This document shows, piece after piece, positions 1-10,085 of a stretch of DNA of 64,000 nucleotides (the stretch's first letter is position 1; each line of letters starts with the position of its first letter). The notes below the pieces were generated by a model that had not been told where the DNA came from, did not search any database, and was given only the letters and a program-made list of their open reading frames with translations. Location: positions 1,330,001 through 1,394,000 of the forward strand of contig NZ_VAWB01000001.1 of assembly GCF_006148925.1 (NCBI RefSeq), given 5' to 3'. Position numbers and translations under genes: made by a program. The DNA comes from Hyunsoonleella aestuarii (GTDB taxonomy: Bacteria; Bacteroidota; Bacteroidia; Flavobacteriales; Flavobacteriaceae).

Positions 1-1124
<1,124 letters not shown>

Positions 1125-1156
1125 TTATATGTTTTTGTTATGCTAATTAATTGACT

Positions 1157-1175
1157 GAAAACACGTTCTGTTTTC
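1157..1175 (-). promoter_or_regulatory. Small inverted repeat in the atpD leader
   Basis: GAAAAC and GTTTTC face each other across seven bases, between the putative -7 box and the atpD start codon. It would form a six-pair hairpin in the 5' untranslated RNA. A role in translation or RNA stability is a guess. Confidence 0.3.
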
Positions 1176-1181
1176 GCGCTG

Positions 1182-1189
1182 CAAAGATA
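1182..1189 (-). promoter_or_regulatory. Putative -7 box of the atpD promoter
   Basis: On the minus strand the sequence reads TATCTTTG followed by CAGCG, a match to the Bacteroidota -7 consensus TAnnTTTG, about 60 bases before the atpD ATG. No good -33 TTG lies 17 to 23 bases upstream, so the call rests on the -7 box and its position. Confidence 0.5.
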
Positions 1190-1237
1190 TATTTTTTAAT
1201 TTAAAATAAAAGTTGTTTCTCAAGCTTTTTTATAATA

Positions 1238-1268
1238 AATAAACACCTTCAAACTGAAGGTGTTTATT
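1238..1268 (-). terminator. Intrinsic terminator after the TonB receptor
   Basis: Perfect 13-base arms AATAAACACCTTC and GAAGGTGTTTATT flank a five-base loop, 23 bases past the receptor stop codon. On the minus strand T-rich sequence follows. It separates the receptor from atpD. Confidence 0.8.
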
Positions 1269-1291
1269 AAGTATTATATGTTTAAAATAAA

Positions 1292-4099
1292 TTAATTATT
1301 TATTGTCCATGACACAAAATATTGTGAACCTATAAATGGCGATCCAACAGCACTTTGATATTCTTTTCCTCCTAAATTTGTTCCTCCAATTTTGAAAGTA
1401 GACTTTATTGAAGGTACAGAATAGTTAATTTGAGCATCAACAACTGTTCTTGAAGGTATCATGGTGTTTGCTATTGTTGCTTGCCAGAAATATTCATCAC
1501 TCCAACGTGCATTGATATTAAATCCAAAATCTTTAAATAAGTTAGAATTACCAAGTGATACTTTTACCTTATGCTCAGGAGTGTTAAATCCTGCGCTAAA
1601 ATCTGGATCCGACGCTTGGTCAAAATCTAGTTTAGCATAAGTATAATTTAGTCCAAAGTCAAAATCTTTAGCAATCTTTGTTGATAACCCAATAACACCA
1701 CCATAGGAGCTAACGTCTGCTGAGGAATTTGTGTACACATTGAAAATTTGAACATTTCCAGTTGCTACGTCTCCAACTCCTGATGCATCAGAAACAGAGC
1801 CTGTTTTAGGAGTAACCACAAACTTTTGAGCCGCAAAATTATCATAAGAATTATAATAAGCATTGAAATCAACGGTTAAGAATCCAACTTTACCTCTATA
1901 ACCAATATCAAATGCAGTTACTTTTTCTTGTTCAATTAGAGGTGTTATTCCAGTTCCTTGAACAGCTTCTAAAGGTGTTGTTCCACCACTTGCTGCAAAA
2001 GCTTGTACAGAATTTAAAGTATAAGAATTGAAGTAAGCATCTCTACCTGTCAAATTGGTATTAGGTAGTCTTCTATCTAAATTGTCTGGAGCCGCACCAA
2101 CTAATATGGCTCTGGAAACATCAAATCCTATAAATAAGGCTTGGGTATCTGGATTTCTAAATCCTGTTTGAAAAGAAGCTCTGAAGTTATGATCTCTGTT
2201 TTCTCCTGCTGCATAAACAAAAGAAAGTCGTGGTGAATAACTTGCATCAAAAAACTCATTTTTATCATAGCGAATCGAAGCGGTTACTTTTAACCTATCG
2301 TCCATTAGTTTTTTAATGCCTTGTAAATAAGCACCATATTCATTATAATCGATAGAGCCATCATAATCTGTAAATATACTTCCACCTGAGTTCAATGAAT
2401 ATTGTCTGTATTGTATTCCTAATTGTAAATCTAAAGCATTATTTAATAAGTCTTTAAAATTATAATTTCCATCTACTACATTCATTTTCGATTCATCCAC
2501 AAGTTTAGATCCAGTAGTAACATCAGGATCATTTGTAACTTTATTAAAAAGAGCATTAAATTCAGGAGTGCCTGGTTGTGGTGTAAATAAATCATCAGCA
2601 AAGACTCTTGCTCCTGCATGTATTTGAGTTTGGGTAGCTGGATCGCTAGGGTTTCCGCCACCAGCTAAAATTTGTCCAGCACCTAGGGCGTATGCTCCAG
2701 CATACGCACCAAACCATTCAGTGGCACCAACCCTATTCATGTTGAGTCCTGTAAAACGCATGTCGTAGGAGTTTCCAGCATTTTCGATGGTTGTATAACC
2801 TCTTAAAAAGAAATTATCTCCTCTAAACTCTAATTTATGTTGTTGTAATGCAAAATCTCTAATGGCATATCTATTGGAACCTTGATAAATTGAAGATCCG
2901 GTTCCAAATTTAGAACTCCAAAGCACCTCTGTATTGTCTCCAAAAGGTTTGTAATGTAAAGTAAAATAAGCTTTTAAACTTTCAGCTTTATAATCGGTTA
3001 GATCAGATTCTCTATATCCTGTTCTGGCAACATTAACTGCTGGGACTAACGCACTTGCTCCGGGTGGTAATCTACCTCCGGCTTCCAATTGTTGAGCAAC
3101 TTGATTTAGGTTTAGGCCTAAAACTCCTAGACTCACTTCATCGCCATAAATGTTTAAACCATCATGAGCAGGACTAGACCTAAAAGGATCGATTGTATCG
3201 GCTGTACCTACCGGTCCTAAATTGTATTGGCTGTCGTCTGATGCAAACCAGTCTGTACCTCTTAAGTAAGAAAAGGAAGCTTTTGCTGCAAATTTATCAC
3301 TGAAGGCATGAGCAGCTCTAAAGCCAAAATCATGGAATTGATTATCACCAGCTTCATCTTGTACTGTTAATCCTGTTTTAACGTATGCGCTTATACCTTT
3401 ATGTTTAAAAGGGTCTTTACTTGTCATAAAAAGAATACCATTGAATGCATTAGCTCCATAAAGTGCCGACGATGCTCCAGGTAGTATTTCTACACTATTT
3501 ATATCAAGCTCACTAAGTCCTAATATATTTCCTAAAGCAAAATTTAACCCTGGCAAGGAATTATCCATTCCATCTACCATCTGAACAAATCGTGTATTTG
3601 CAAAAGTTGCAAAACCACGTGTATTTACTGCGTTAAAAGTTAAACTTCCTTTATTAACATCTACGCCCTTCAAATTTTCTAAACTTGAGTAGAAATCGGG
3701 TGAAGTAGCAAGACGAATATCCTTTGTATCAAATCTTTCAATTGTAACAGGAGATTCTCGAACACTTTCTGGGGTTCTTGAAGCTGAAATTACAATTTCA
3801 TCTAAGGATGTACCTTCATTAAGCGTCATACCTACAACTTGGTTGTTAGATATGACTTCAGCAGTAGAAGATTCAAAACCAACACTACTTGCCTGAATAG
3901 AAAATGGTGGGTTTTGGCTATAGGTAAGCGAGAAATTACCATCAAAATCTGTAACTGTACCTGTACTTGTTCCTACAACAATGATATTGGCTCCAGGAAT
4001 AGGTTGACCACTATCATCTTTAACGGAACCAGTAATAGTTGTTTGGGCAAATGTAAGTCCGCAAAAGAAAAACATTAAAATTGGGAGAATTGTCTTCAT
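1292..4099 (-). CDS. TonB-dependent outer membrane receptor with CarboxypepD_reg-like N-terminus
   Basis: A 935-residue outer membrane receptor of the TonB-dependent family, which imports a substrate too large or scarce for porins. Residues 1-19 are a signal peptide ending in FAQ. About 21-105 is a CarboxypepD_reg-like beta-sandwich (TITGSVKDDSGQPIPGANI, then TDFDGNFSL), followed by a plug domain near 115-215 with VEILPGASSALYGANAFNGI, and a 22-strand barrel to the C-terminus. There is no SusD-like lipoprotein beside it and no enzyme that would reveal the ligand, so it is not called SusC. It stands alone between its own terminator and a 331-base upstream gap. The family is secure; the substrate is unknown. 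Confidence 0.93.
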   Translation of the reverse strand: MKTILPILMFFFCGLTFAQTTITGSVKDDSGQPIPGANIIVVGTSTGTVTDFDGNFSLTYSQNPPFSIQASSVGFESSTAEVISNNQVVGMTLNEGTSLDEIVISASRTPESVRESPVTIERFDTKDIRLATSPDFYSSLENLKGVDVNKGSLTFNAVNTRGFATFANTRFVQMVDGMDNSLPGLNFALGNILGLSELDINSVEILPGASSALYGANAFNGILFMTSKDPFKHKGISAYVKTGLTVQDEAGDNQFHDFGFRAAHAFSDKFAAKASFSYLRGTDWFASDDSQYNLGPVGTADTIDPFRSSPAHDGLNIYGDEVSLGVLGLNLNQVAQQLEAGGRLPPGASALVPAVNVARTGYRESDLTDYKAESLKAYFTLHYKPFGDNTEVLWSSKFGTGSSIYQGSNRYAIRDFALQQHKLEFRGDNFFLRGYTTIENAGNSYDMRFTGLNMNRVGATEWFGAYAGAYALGAGQILAGGGNPSDPATQTQIHAGARVFADDLFTPQPGTPEFNALFNKVTNDPDVTTGSKLVDESKMNVVDGNYNFKDLLNNALDLQLGIQYRQYSLNSGGSIFTDYDGSIDYNEYGAYLQGIKKLMDDRLKVTASIRYDKNEFFDASYSPRLSFVYAAGENRDHNFRASFQTGFRNPDTQALFIGFDVSRAILVGAAPDNLDRRLPNTNLTGRDAYFNSYTLNSVQAFAASGGTTPLEAVQGTGITPLIEQEKVTAFDIGYRGKVGFLTVDFNAYYNSYDNFAAQKFVVTPKTGSVSDASGVGDVATGNVQIFNVYTNSSADVSSYGGVIGLSTKIAKDFDFGLNYTYAKLDFDQASDPDFSAGFNTPEHKVKVSLGNSNLFKDFGFNINARWSDEYFWQATIANTMIPSRTVVDAQINYSVPSIKSTFKIGGTNLGGKEYQSAVGSPFIGSQYFVSWTINN

Positions 4100-4430
4100 T
4101 AGAAATTAGTTATGTTAAAATGTTTGAGCAATATATATATAATATACTACACAATTGAAAAAAATCAATAAAAAGTTATGCGTGCATAGTATATTTTAAC
4201 AAAAAACAACTGTATTTTTTGTTAATTCCGCATTTTTAATTTGTTTTTTTGTCAAAATCGAAAAATATCATGTCACAAAATTAAAGAGTCTTAGGTCAAG
4301 AATTATCCGACAATGTCTTCTCAAGATAAATTAGGATATATAACTAAGCGATAGTTAAGTAGCTACTATGCTACTGTAAACAATTAAGACTTTGATGATT
4401 TAAGAGTCAATTACGATTTAGACACGCGCT
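4100..4430. other. 331-base AT-rich intergenic region between the TonB receptor and glmS
   Basis: No convincing gene is seen. It must hold the receptor promoter on the minus strand. A TAATTTTG box (4283 down to 4276) fits the TAnnTTTG consensus but lies about 177 bases before the start and has no -33 TTG at the proper distance. Two short inverted repeats stand out: TATGC-GT-GCATA at 4177-4188, a possible operator, and AGTAGC-N6-GCTACT at 4358-4375, just past glmS and without a T-run, so at best a weak terminator. Confidence 0.4.
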
Positions 4431-6278
4431 TTATTCAACAGTCACAGATTTTGCTAAATTTCTTGGTTGATCTACGTTCTTATCAAGTAATACAGCTATG
4501 TGATATGACAACAATTGGAGTGGAATAGTTGTTAATAGCGGTGATAAAGATTCTAAAGTTTCAGGAACTTCTATTACATGATCTGCTAATTCTTTTACCT
4601 GGGTATCTCCTTTGGTTACAACACCAATAATTTTACCCTTTCTAGATTTTATTTCTTGAATATTACTAACCACCTTTTCATAATGTCCTTTCTTTGTAGC
4701 AATAACAACTATTGGCATATTCTCGTCTATAAGAGCTATTGGACCATGTTTCATTTCGGCTGCAGGGTAACCTTCTGCGTGGATATAAGATATTTCCTTA
4801 AGTTTTAAAGCGCCTTCCAACGCCACTGGGAAATTATAGCCTCGACCTAAATACAAGAAATTACGAACATTTTTATAGATGTCTGAAATCATTCGAATAT
4901 GGGTATCAGATTTTAAGGCTTCCTCAACCTTCCTTGGAACCATTTCTAATTCCAACAAATGTTGTCTAAATTTTGAATCTGAAATGGTGCCCTTGGCCTT
5001 TGCTAAACGTAAGGCTATCAATGTTAAAACAGTTATTTGAGTTGTAAATGCTTTTGTTGATGCCACTCCTATTTCTGGGCCAGCATGTGTATAGGCTCCG
5101 GCATGTGTTTCTCTGGCAATTGAAGATCCAACAACATTACAAACGCCAAAAACAAATGCCCCTTTCGATTTCGCAAGCTTAATAGCGGCAAGAGTATCTG
5201 CCGTTTCACCAGATTGTGAAATGGCTATGACAACATCTTTTTCACTTATAACAGGGTTTCTATATCTAAATTCTGAAGCATATTCTACTTCTACAGGGAT
5301 TCTCGCTAAATCTTCAAAAATATATTCAGCAACTAAACCGGCATGCCATGATGTGCCGCAGGCAACAATTATTATGCGATTAGCATTAAGGAACTTTTTT
5401 AGGTTGTCTTCTACTCCAGACATTTTCACAATTCCTTGTTGACGATTTAAACGACCACGATAAGTATCAGTAATAGCTTTAGGTTGTTCGTAAATTTCTT
5501 TAAGCATGAAGTGTTCGTACCCACCTTTTTCAATTTGCTCCAGACTAATTTGCAGTTCTTGAATATAGGGGTCAACCAAAGAATCATCTTTAATTTTTCT
5601 TATTTTAACATCCTTATTAAGTCGAATAATTGCCATCTCTTCATCTTCTAAATAAATAGCATTTTTGGTGTATTCAAGAAAAGGAGAAGCGTCACTAGCT
5701 ATAAAAAATTCATTTTCTCCAACCCCTATGGCTAATGGACTACCTAAACGAGCAATTACAATCTCATCTGATTGTGTTTTATCAAAAACGGCAATAGCAT
5801 AGGCGCCGATAACCTGATTTAAAGCAATTTGAACTGCTTTACCTAGTTTTACTTGTTCTTTAAGTTTTACATCTTCAATAAGATTAACCAAAACTTCGGT
5901 ATCTGTATCCGATTCAAAAGTATAGCCTCTAGAAATTAATTCTTTCTTTAAGGATTCATAATTTTCAATGATACCATTATGAATAATTACCAGATTTCCA
6001 GAATTTGATGTATGTGGATGTGAATTAATGTCATTTGGAACACCATGAGTGGCCCATCTTGTATGACCAATACCTAAGTTACCATTTGAACTTATTTCAG
6101 ATTCAACACGTTGTTCTAAATCGGCAACTTTCCCTTTGGTTTTTGATACTTTTAGGCTACTTCCATCGTATATGGCTACTCCAGCACTGTCATAACCTCG
6201 ATACTCCAAACGCTTCAACCCTTCTATGATGATGGGATAAGCTTCTCTATTTCCTAGGTATCCAACAATGCCACACAT
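4431..6278 (-). CDS. glmS: Glutamine--fructose-6-phosphate aminotransferase (isomerizing)
   Basis: GlmS makes glucosamine-6-phosphate from fructose-6-phosphate and glutamine, the first step to UDP-GlcNAc for peptidoglycan and lipid A. The 615-residue length is normal. The protein starts MCGIVGYLG, so Cys2 becomes the N-terminal nucleophile of the glutaminase domain after Met removal. The glutaminase half carries GHTRWATHG and HNGIIENY; the isomerase half has two SIS domains with ACGTSWHA, SQSGETADT and EGYPAAEMKHGPIALI, and the C-terminal end KSVTVE. It lies 12 bases after the DUF4270 gene and is the last gene of that operon. No glmS ribozyme-like leader is possible at this spacing. Confidence 0.98.
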   Translation of the reverse strand: MCGIVGYLGNREAYPIIIEGLKRLEYRGYDSAGVAIYDGSSLKVSKTKGKVADLEQRVESEISSNGNLGIGHTRWATHGVPNDINSHPHTSNSGNLVIIHNGIIENYESLKKELISRGYTFESDTDTEVLVNLIEDVKLKEQVKLGKAVQIALNQVIGAYAIAVFDKTQSDEIVIARLGSPLAIGVGENEFFIASDASPFLEYTKNAIYLEDEEMAIIRLNKDVKIRKIKDDSLVDPYIQELQISLEQIEKGGYEHFMLKEIYEQPKAITDTYRGRLNRQQGIVKMSGVEDNLKKFLNANRIIIVACGTSWHAGLVAEYIFEDLARIPVEVEYASEFRYRNPVISEKDVVIAISQSGETADTLAAIKLAKSKGAFVFGVCNVVGSSIARETHAGAYTHAGPEIGVASTKAFTTQITVLTLIALRLAKAKGTISDSKFRQHLLELEMVPRKVEEALKSDTHIRMISDIYKNVRNFLYLGRGYNFPVALEGALKLKEISYIHAEGYPAAEMKHGPIALIDENMPIVVIATKKGHYEKVVSNIQEIKSRKGKIIGVVTKGDTQVKELADHVIEVPETLESLSPLLTTIPLQLLSYHIAVLLDKNVDQPRNLAKSVTVE

Positions 6279-6290
6279 AACGTAATATTT

Positions 6291-7925
6291 CTAGTTATTA
6301 GGTTCGGTATAGAATATTTCTAACTTCATCTGTAAATCTGTCTCAATGTTATCGTTACTGCCCCATAAAACTGTACCTCTTGGAGTTATAATAGTTGCAG
6401 CAGGAATACCTTCAACATCATCAGTAATATTTAAAATGTTAGCGTTAGCTATGTAGTTCACATTATTTGAGACTACTAAACCAAGCTTGGTATTTAAAGA
6501 ATCCCTTAACAAAATGTTCTTAATATGTTCAGTTATTCGAATTTTATAACCCATTCTTTCAACCCCATTCACATTAATTGTGTCTCTCAGACCCAGGTGA
6601 ACGACTTTTGAATTTATAGGTGAAGCAGTGTTTTCAGTTGGGTCAAAAGCGTAATCGATTGTGCTAGTATTATTATTTAAATCATAAACATAAAGTCTAT
6701 CATACTTATGGATTTGGCTATCTGAATTTATGCTTTCGTGGTCTTCAAAAATAGTTAAACGTGCTTCATTAATAAGTTTTAAGGCGTTATCTCCATCAGT
6801 AAACTCATCTTTCAAAGCTTGGAAATCTTCATTTGCAAACAAATCAATTATGGTCATAGAACCTGCAGCTGTGCCTTTTAAGAGCAATTTATTATCTCCT
6901 TGATTATCATCTCCATCAGTTAGAGGTATTCCGTTAAAGCTAAAATCGTTTATAAACGTATTTAATCTGTTTCCTGTAAAGTTGAGAACGAAGGAAGTCT
7001 GAGTTCTACTATCAGTTTCTCCATTGGTATAATAAATAGTAATATTCGCTTCTGTTGAGGCTAAATTTACTAAAATCATACTGCCATCAATAGATGCTGG
7101 CTCTGCTTTAATATATAAACCTCTAAAGTAATTCCTAAAGTTATTGGCGTTACTTAAAACAGGATCATCTTCTTTATCAATTATTAAGGTTTTCCAAAAA
7201 TTGTTATCTAATTTTTCTCTAAAGGAAGGCGTAGATTCTGTTACAGCTTCATCATCACCTGTTCCCGTTTTTGTAATTGTGGCTAGAGCGCTAGGTTTAA
7301 AATCAAGCTTTTCAAATAAGGGACTACCTATTATTTGTTGATCAAAATCTACACTTGTATTATTGCTGAACACAAAATTATGGGTTGGGTTTGTTAGATC
7401 TCTGTCCGCCTTCGAAAAGTAGTTTTGAGGGGAGTTAGGCTCACCTGTTGGATTAAAATCTCTCAATAGATAATCACTTTGATATATTGAAAGTTTAATA
7501 GGCGCCTCTACATTACCATATAATGAATCCAGTCTATATTCTGTACCGTTATTTTCGTCAGTACCTATTGGCGTACTAAAATAGGGGATTCTCATTATTA
7601 CAGAGTCTATTACTGGATTAACACCAAAATCGGGGTCGAAAGATAATGGCGTTAATTGTGTTACAATACTAGCCGTTGTGGTTCCGTAAATTGGGTCTTC
7701 ATAAAAACCTAAAAGATTTGAGTTTAGTCCATTAACTTGAACATTTTCTAATTTCTTATTATAAGCTAAAGGTGTTATATCAAATTTATTGGTACTAAAG
7801 TTCGAGTTTTCTTTTCCAAGAACATCACTGTCTATCGAATTAAATTCTTTGTCGCAAGCTATAAATGTTAAAACTAAAAATGCACCAGCACCAATGAATT
7901 TGAGGGCTTTGAATATCTTCTTCAT
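6291..7925 (-). CDS. DUF4270 family lipoprotein
   Basis: A 544-residue predicted lipoprotein. The N-terminus is a signal peptide with a lipobox (LTFIAC, Cys about residue 25) followed by acidic DKEFNSIDSD. The rest is a beta-rich exported protein of the DUF4270 family, found across Bacteroidota and typically beside glmS and a glycogen-synthase-like gene, as here. Its function is unknown. The operon partners suggest a link to cell envelope sugar supply, but that is inference. It follows the GT5-like gene by 21 bases and precedes glmS by 12, so the three are probably one transcript. Confidence 0.85.
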   Translation of the reverse strand: MKKIFKALKFIGAGAFLVLTFIACDKEFNSIDSDVLGKENSNFSTNKFDITPLAYNKKLENVQVNGLNSNLLGFYEDPIYGTTTASIVTQLTPLSFDPDFGVNPVIDSVIMRIPYFSTPIGTDENNGTEYRLDSLYGNVEAPIKLSIYQSDYLLRDFNPTGEPNSPQNYFSKADRDLTNPTHNFVFSNNTSVDFDQQIIGSPLFEKLDFKPSALATITKTGTGDDEAVTESTPSFREKLDNNFWKTLIIDKEDDPVLSNANNFRNYFRGLYIKAEPASIDGSMILVNLASTEANITIYYTNGETDSRTQTSFVLNFTGNRLNTFINDFSFNGIPLTDGDDNQGDNKLLLKGTAAGSMTIIDLFANEDFQALKDEFTDGDNALKLINEARLTIFEDHESINSDSQIHKYDRLYVYDLNNNTSTIDYAFDPTENTASPINSKVVHLGLRDTINVNGVERMGYKIRITEHIKNILLRDSLNTKLGLVVSNNVNYIANANILNITDDVEGIPAATIITPRGTVLWGSNDNIETDLQMKLEIFYTEPNN

Positions 7926-7946
7926 ATGTCTTAATTAATGAATTGA

Positions 7947-8756
7947 CTAACTTAAAACTTCAGAAGTGAAAAATTCTGTGTAAGCTGGACCAAATTCATC
8001 TTTACTTTTGTAATCTAAAATAGGTTTTTCAGAGTTTTTTATATAATTGTCTAGGTTTTCTGGAATATCCTCTGAACCAACAATTAAAGCATCAGAATAA
8101 TCGATTGCAATCTTCATTAGGTTGTTATAGGTAGGTTCTTCTAGAGATTTAAAAGCTTCTTCGTTAATATTATCAAATTTAATTTTGTTAAACATGTCTT
8201 TGTTTAACGTATCATTAAAACTTTGATTGTATATAGAGGTTACTATTTTACTTTCATTAAATAAAGGTTCATCTTTATAGTATTCTTTTAAGTAAAGGGG
8301 TAATAAAGACGCCAACCATCCATGCACATGAATAATATCTGGAGACCAATTAAGTTTTTTAACCGTTTCAATTACTCCTTTAGCAAAAAAGATAGCACGT
8401 TCATCATTATCCGAAAATAATACGCCATTTTCATCTGTTAAGGTAGCTTTACGCTTAAAATATTCGTCATTATCTATAAAATAAACCTGAATTCGCTCCT
8501 TAGGAATAGAAGCGACCTTAATAATGAGCGGCATATCCAAGTCATTTATTACAAGGTTTATTCCAGAAAGTCTAATAACTTCATGTAATTGATGCCTTCT
8601 TTCATTAATATTTCCATATCTCGGCATAAATATTCTTATCTGACCACCTTGCTGATTTACTAATCTAGGTGCCTCAAACGACATTGAAGAAATTTCGGTT
8701 TCAGGTAAATAAGGTACTACTTCAGATGATACATATAATATCCTCTTATCTTTCAT
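7947..8756 (-). CDS. Glycogen/starch synthase-like protein, N-terminal GT5 lobe only
   Basis: A 269-residue protein that matches only the N-terminal Rossmann lobe of GT5 glycogen synthases (about 480 residues in full enzymes). ILYVSSEVVPYLPETEI corresponds to the GlgA start, IRIFMPRYGNI to the LLPRYG motif, and DIIHVHGWLASLLPLYLK to the conserved HDWHTA region. The ADP-glucose-binding KTGGL motif is replaced by PETEISSM, and the C-terminal lobe with the catalytic E-x7-E is absent. The frame ends cleanly and the gene is the first of an intact operon, so this looks like a stable short form, not decay. Glycogen synthesis by it alone is doubtful. Confidence 0.75.
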   Translation of the reverse strand: MKDKRILYVSSEVVPYLPETEISSMSFEAPRLVNQQGGQIRIFMPRYGNINERRHQLHEVIRLSGINLVINDLDMPLIIKVASIPKERIQVYFIDNDEYFKRKATLTDENGVLFSDNDERAIFFAKGVIETVKKLNWSPDIIHVHGWLASLLPLYLKEYYKDEPLFNESKIVTSIYNQSFNDTLNKDMFNKIKFDNINEEAFKSLEEPTYNNLMKIAIDYSDALIVGSEDIPENLDNYIKNSEKPILDYKSKDEFGPAYTEFFTSEVLS

Positions 8757-8794
8757 ATATAGTTTGCTTTTGAAGATTCAAAATAAAAAACACG

Positions 8795-8802
8795 CAAAAG
8801 TA
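8795..8802 (-). promoter_or_regulatory. Putative -7 box for the GT5-like > DUF4270 > glmS operon
   Basis: On the minus strand the sequence reads TACTTTTG then CG, matching TAnnTTTG, about 40 bases before the ATG. It lies in the divergent region shared with panC. No proper -33 TTG was found. Confidence 0.45.
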
Positions 8803-8833
8803 CAAAAATTTATGCAGATTGGTTGTAAAATCT

Positions 8834-8841
8834 TAAGTTTG
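8834..8841 (+). promoter_or_regulatory. Putative -7 box for panC
   Basis: TAAGTTTG followed by CACGCG matches the Bacteroidota -7 consensus, 24 bases before the panC GTG. TTG triplets upstream are closer than the usual 17 to 23 bases. Confidence 0.45.
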
Positions 8842-8865
8842 CACGCGTTAATTTTTTATTAAAAA

Positions 8866-9717
8866 GTGGAAGTTTACTCAAATAAAAATCAAATAAGTAA
8901 CCTTGTAAATTCTTTAAAACTGAAAGGTTTTACTGTAGGATTGGTCCCTACAATGGGAGCATTGCACGAAGGTCATTTAGCTTTGGTTAGTGAGGGTCTT
9001 GTGAATAATGATAGAGTTATTGTAAGCATATTTGTAAACCCTACTCAATTTGATAATAAAGAAGATTTAAAAAAATATCCAAGGACTTTGGAATCTGATG
9101 TTGCATTACTTCAAACAATCAGCAATGATAGAATTGATGTGTATGCGCCAACTGTTACAGATATTTATGAAGGGGATGTTGATTCCGAAATCTTTGAGTT
9201 CGATGGTTTAGAGTTTGAAATGGAAGGTAAATTTCGCAATGGGCATTTTAATGGTGTTGGTACTATTGTAAAACGACTATTTGAAATTGTAAATCCGGAT
9301 AATGCTTATTTTGGAGAGAAAGATTTTCAACAATTACAAATCGTAAAAAAATTAGTTGAAAAATATCAAATTCCAGTTATGGTAACAGGTTGTAAAATAC
9401 ATCGTGAAGTTAATGGTTTAGCTATGAGTTCTCGTAATACAAGACTTAAGCCAGAGTATGCCAAAGCAGCACCTTTTATCTATAAAACTTTAATAGCTGC
9501 CAAAGTTAAATTTGGCACAAAAAGTGCTAATAAAGTTTCGGAATGGGTTGAAAAACAATTTGCTAATCATAATCTATTAAAATTAGAATATTTTATCATA
9601 GCAGATATTAAAACCCTCAAGCCAATTAAAAGAAAGTCAAAAAAAAGATTAGTTAGAGCCTTTATTGCCGTGTATGCAGACGACATAAGGCTAATTGATA
9701 ATATCGCACTAAATTAA
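8866..9717 (+). CDS. panC: Pantothenate synthetase (pantoate--beta-alanine ligase)
   Basis: PanC joins pantoate and beta-alanine with ATP to make pantothenate, the precursor of coenzyme A. The 283-residue product is full length. Visible marks are [18 protein letters not shown] with the HxGH nucleotide-binding motif, [21 protein letters not shown] and the KMSKS-like MSSRN segment. The start is a GTG: it places the protein at the normal distance before the [10 protein letters not shown] motif and no in-frame ATG fits. panD, which supplies beta-alanine, follows 13 bases downstream, so two consecutive steps are co-located. Confidence 0.98.
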   Translation: MEVYSNKNQISNLVNSLKLKGFTVGLVPTMGALHEGHLALVSEGLVNNDRVIVSIFVNPTQFDNKEDLKKYPRTLESDVALLQTISNDRIDVYAPTVTDIYEGDVDSEIFEFDGLEFEMEGKFRNGHFNGVGTIVKRLFEIVNPDNAYFGEKDFQQLQIVKKLVEKYQIPVMVTGCKIHREVNGLAMSSRNTRLKPEYAKAAPFIYKTLIAAKVKFGTKSANKVSEWVEKQFANHNLLKLEYFIIADIKTLKPIKRKSKKRLVRAFIAVYADDIRLIDNIALN

Positions 9718-9726
9718 TTATCTTTG
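9695..9726 (+). promoter_or_regulatory. Complete Bacteroidota-type promoter for panD inside the end of panC
   Basis: TTG at 9695-9697 and TATCTTTG at 9719-9726 are 21 bases apart, a full match to the TTG-N(17-23)-TAnnTTTG consensus. The panD ATG begins only four bases after the -7 box, so a transcript from here would be nearly leaderless. panD may thus be expressed apart from panC. Confidence 0.6.
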
Positions 9727-9730
9727 CCAC

Positions 9731-10081
9731 ATGCAAATTCAAGTAGTAAAATCAAAGATTCATAGAGTCAAATGTACAGGAGCAGAGCTAAATTACATTG
9801 GTAGTATTACTATCGATGAAGATTTAATGGAAGCCGCAAACATTATACAAGGTGAGAAAGTTCAAATTGTTAATAACGACAATGGAGAACGCCTTGAAAC
9901 GTATTGTATTCCTGGTCCCAGAAACAGTGGGGAAATTACCCTTAATGGAGCAGCAGCAAGAAAAGTTTCTGTTGGAGACACACTTATTCTTATAACGTAT
10001 GCTTTTATGGATATTGAAATAGCAAAAGCATTCAAGCCATCCTTGGTGTTTCCAGATGAAGCAACTAATTTATTAAAGTAG
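9731..10081 (+). CDS. panD: Aspartate 1-decarboxylase (pyruvoyl enzyme proenzyme)
   Basis: PanD decarboxylates L-aspartate to beta-alanine for pantothenate synthesis. It is made as a proenzyme that cleaves itself at Gly24-Ser25, converting Ser25 to the pyruvoyl cofactor; the site is visible in [11 protein letters not shown]. The product is 116 residues, near the usual length. Lys9 (KSKIHR), Tyr22 and the segment [15 protein letters not shown] are conserved family features. It follows panC and is followed after four bases by a membrane protein gene that uses a TTG start. Confidence 0.97.
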   Translation: MQIQVVKSKIHRVKCTGAELNYIGSITIDEDLMEAANIIQGEKVQIVNNDNGERLETYCIPGPRNSGEITLNGAAARKVSVGDTLILITYAFMDIEIAKAFKPSLVFPDEATNLLK

Positions 10082-10085
10082 ATTT

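Noticed and set aside
1292-4099. SusC/SusD-type polysaccharide utilisation locus
   Set aside because: The receptor has no SusD-like partner and no glycoside hydrolase or sulfatase nearby, so the generic TonB receptor call is used. The same is true for the two receptors at 34-43 kb.
4100-4430. Riboswitch or small RNA in the longest gene-free gap
   Set aside because: Only short, weak inverted repeats were seen. No thiamine, cobalamin or other known riboswitch core motif is recognisable, and the sequence is simple and AT-rich.
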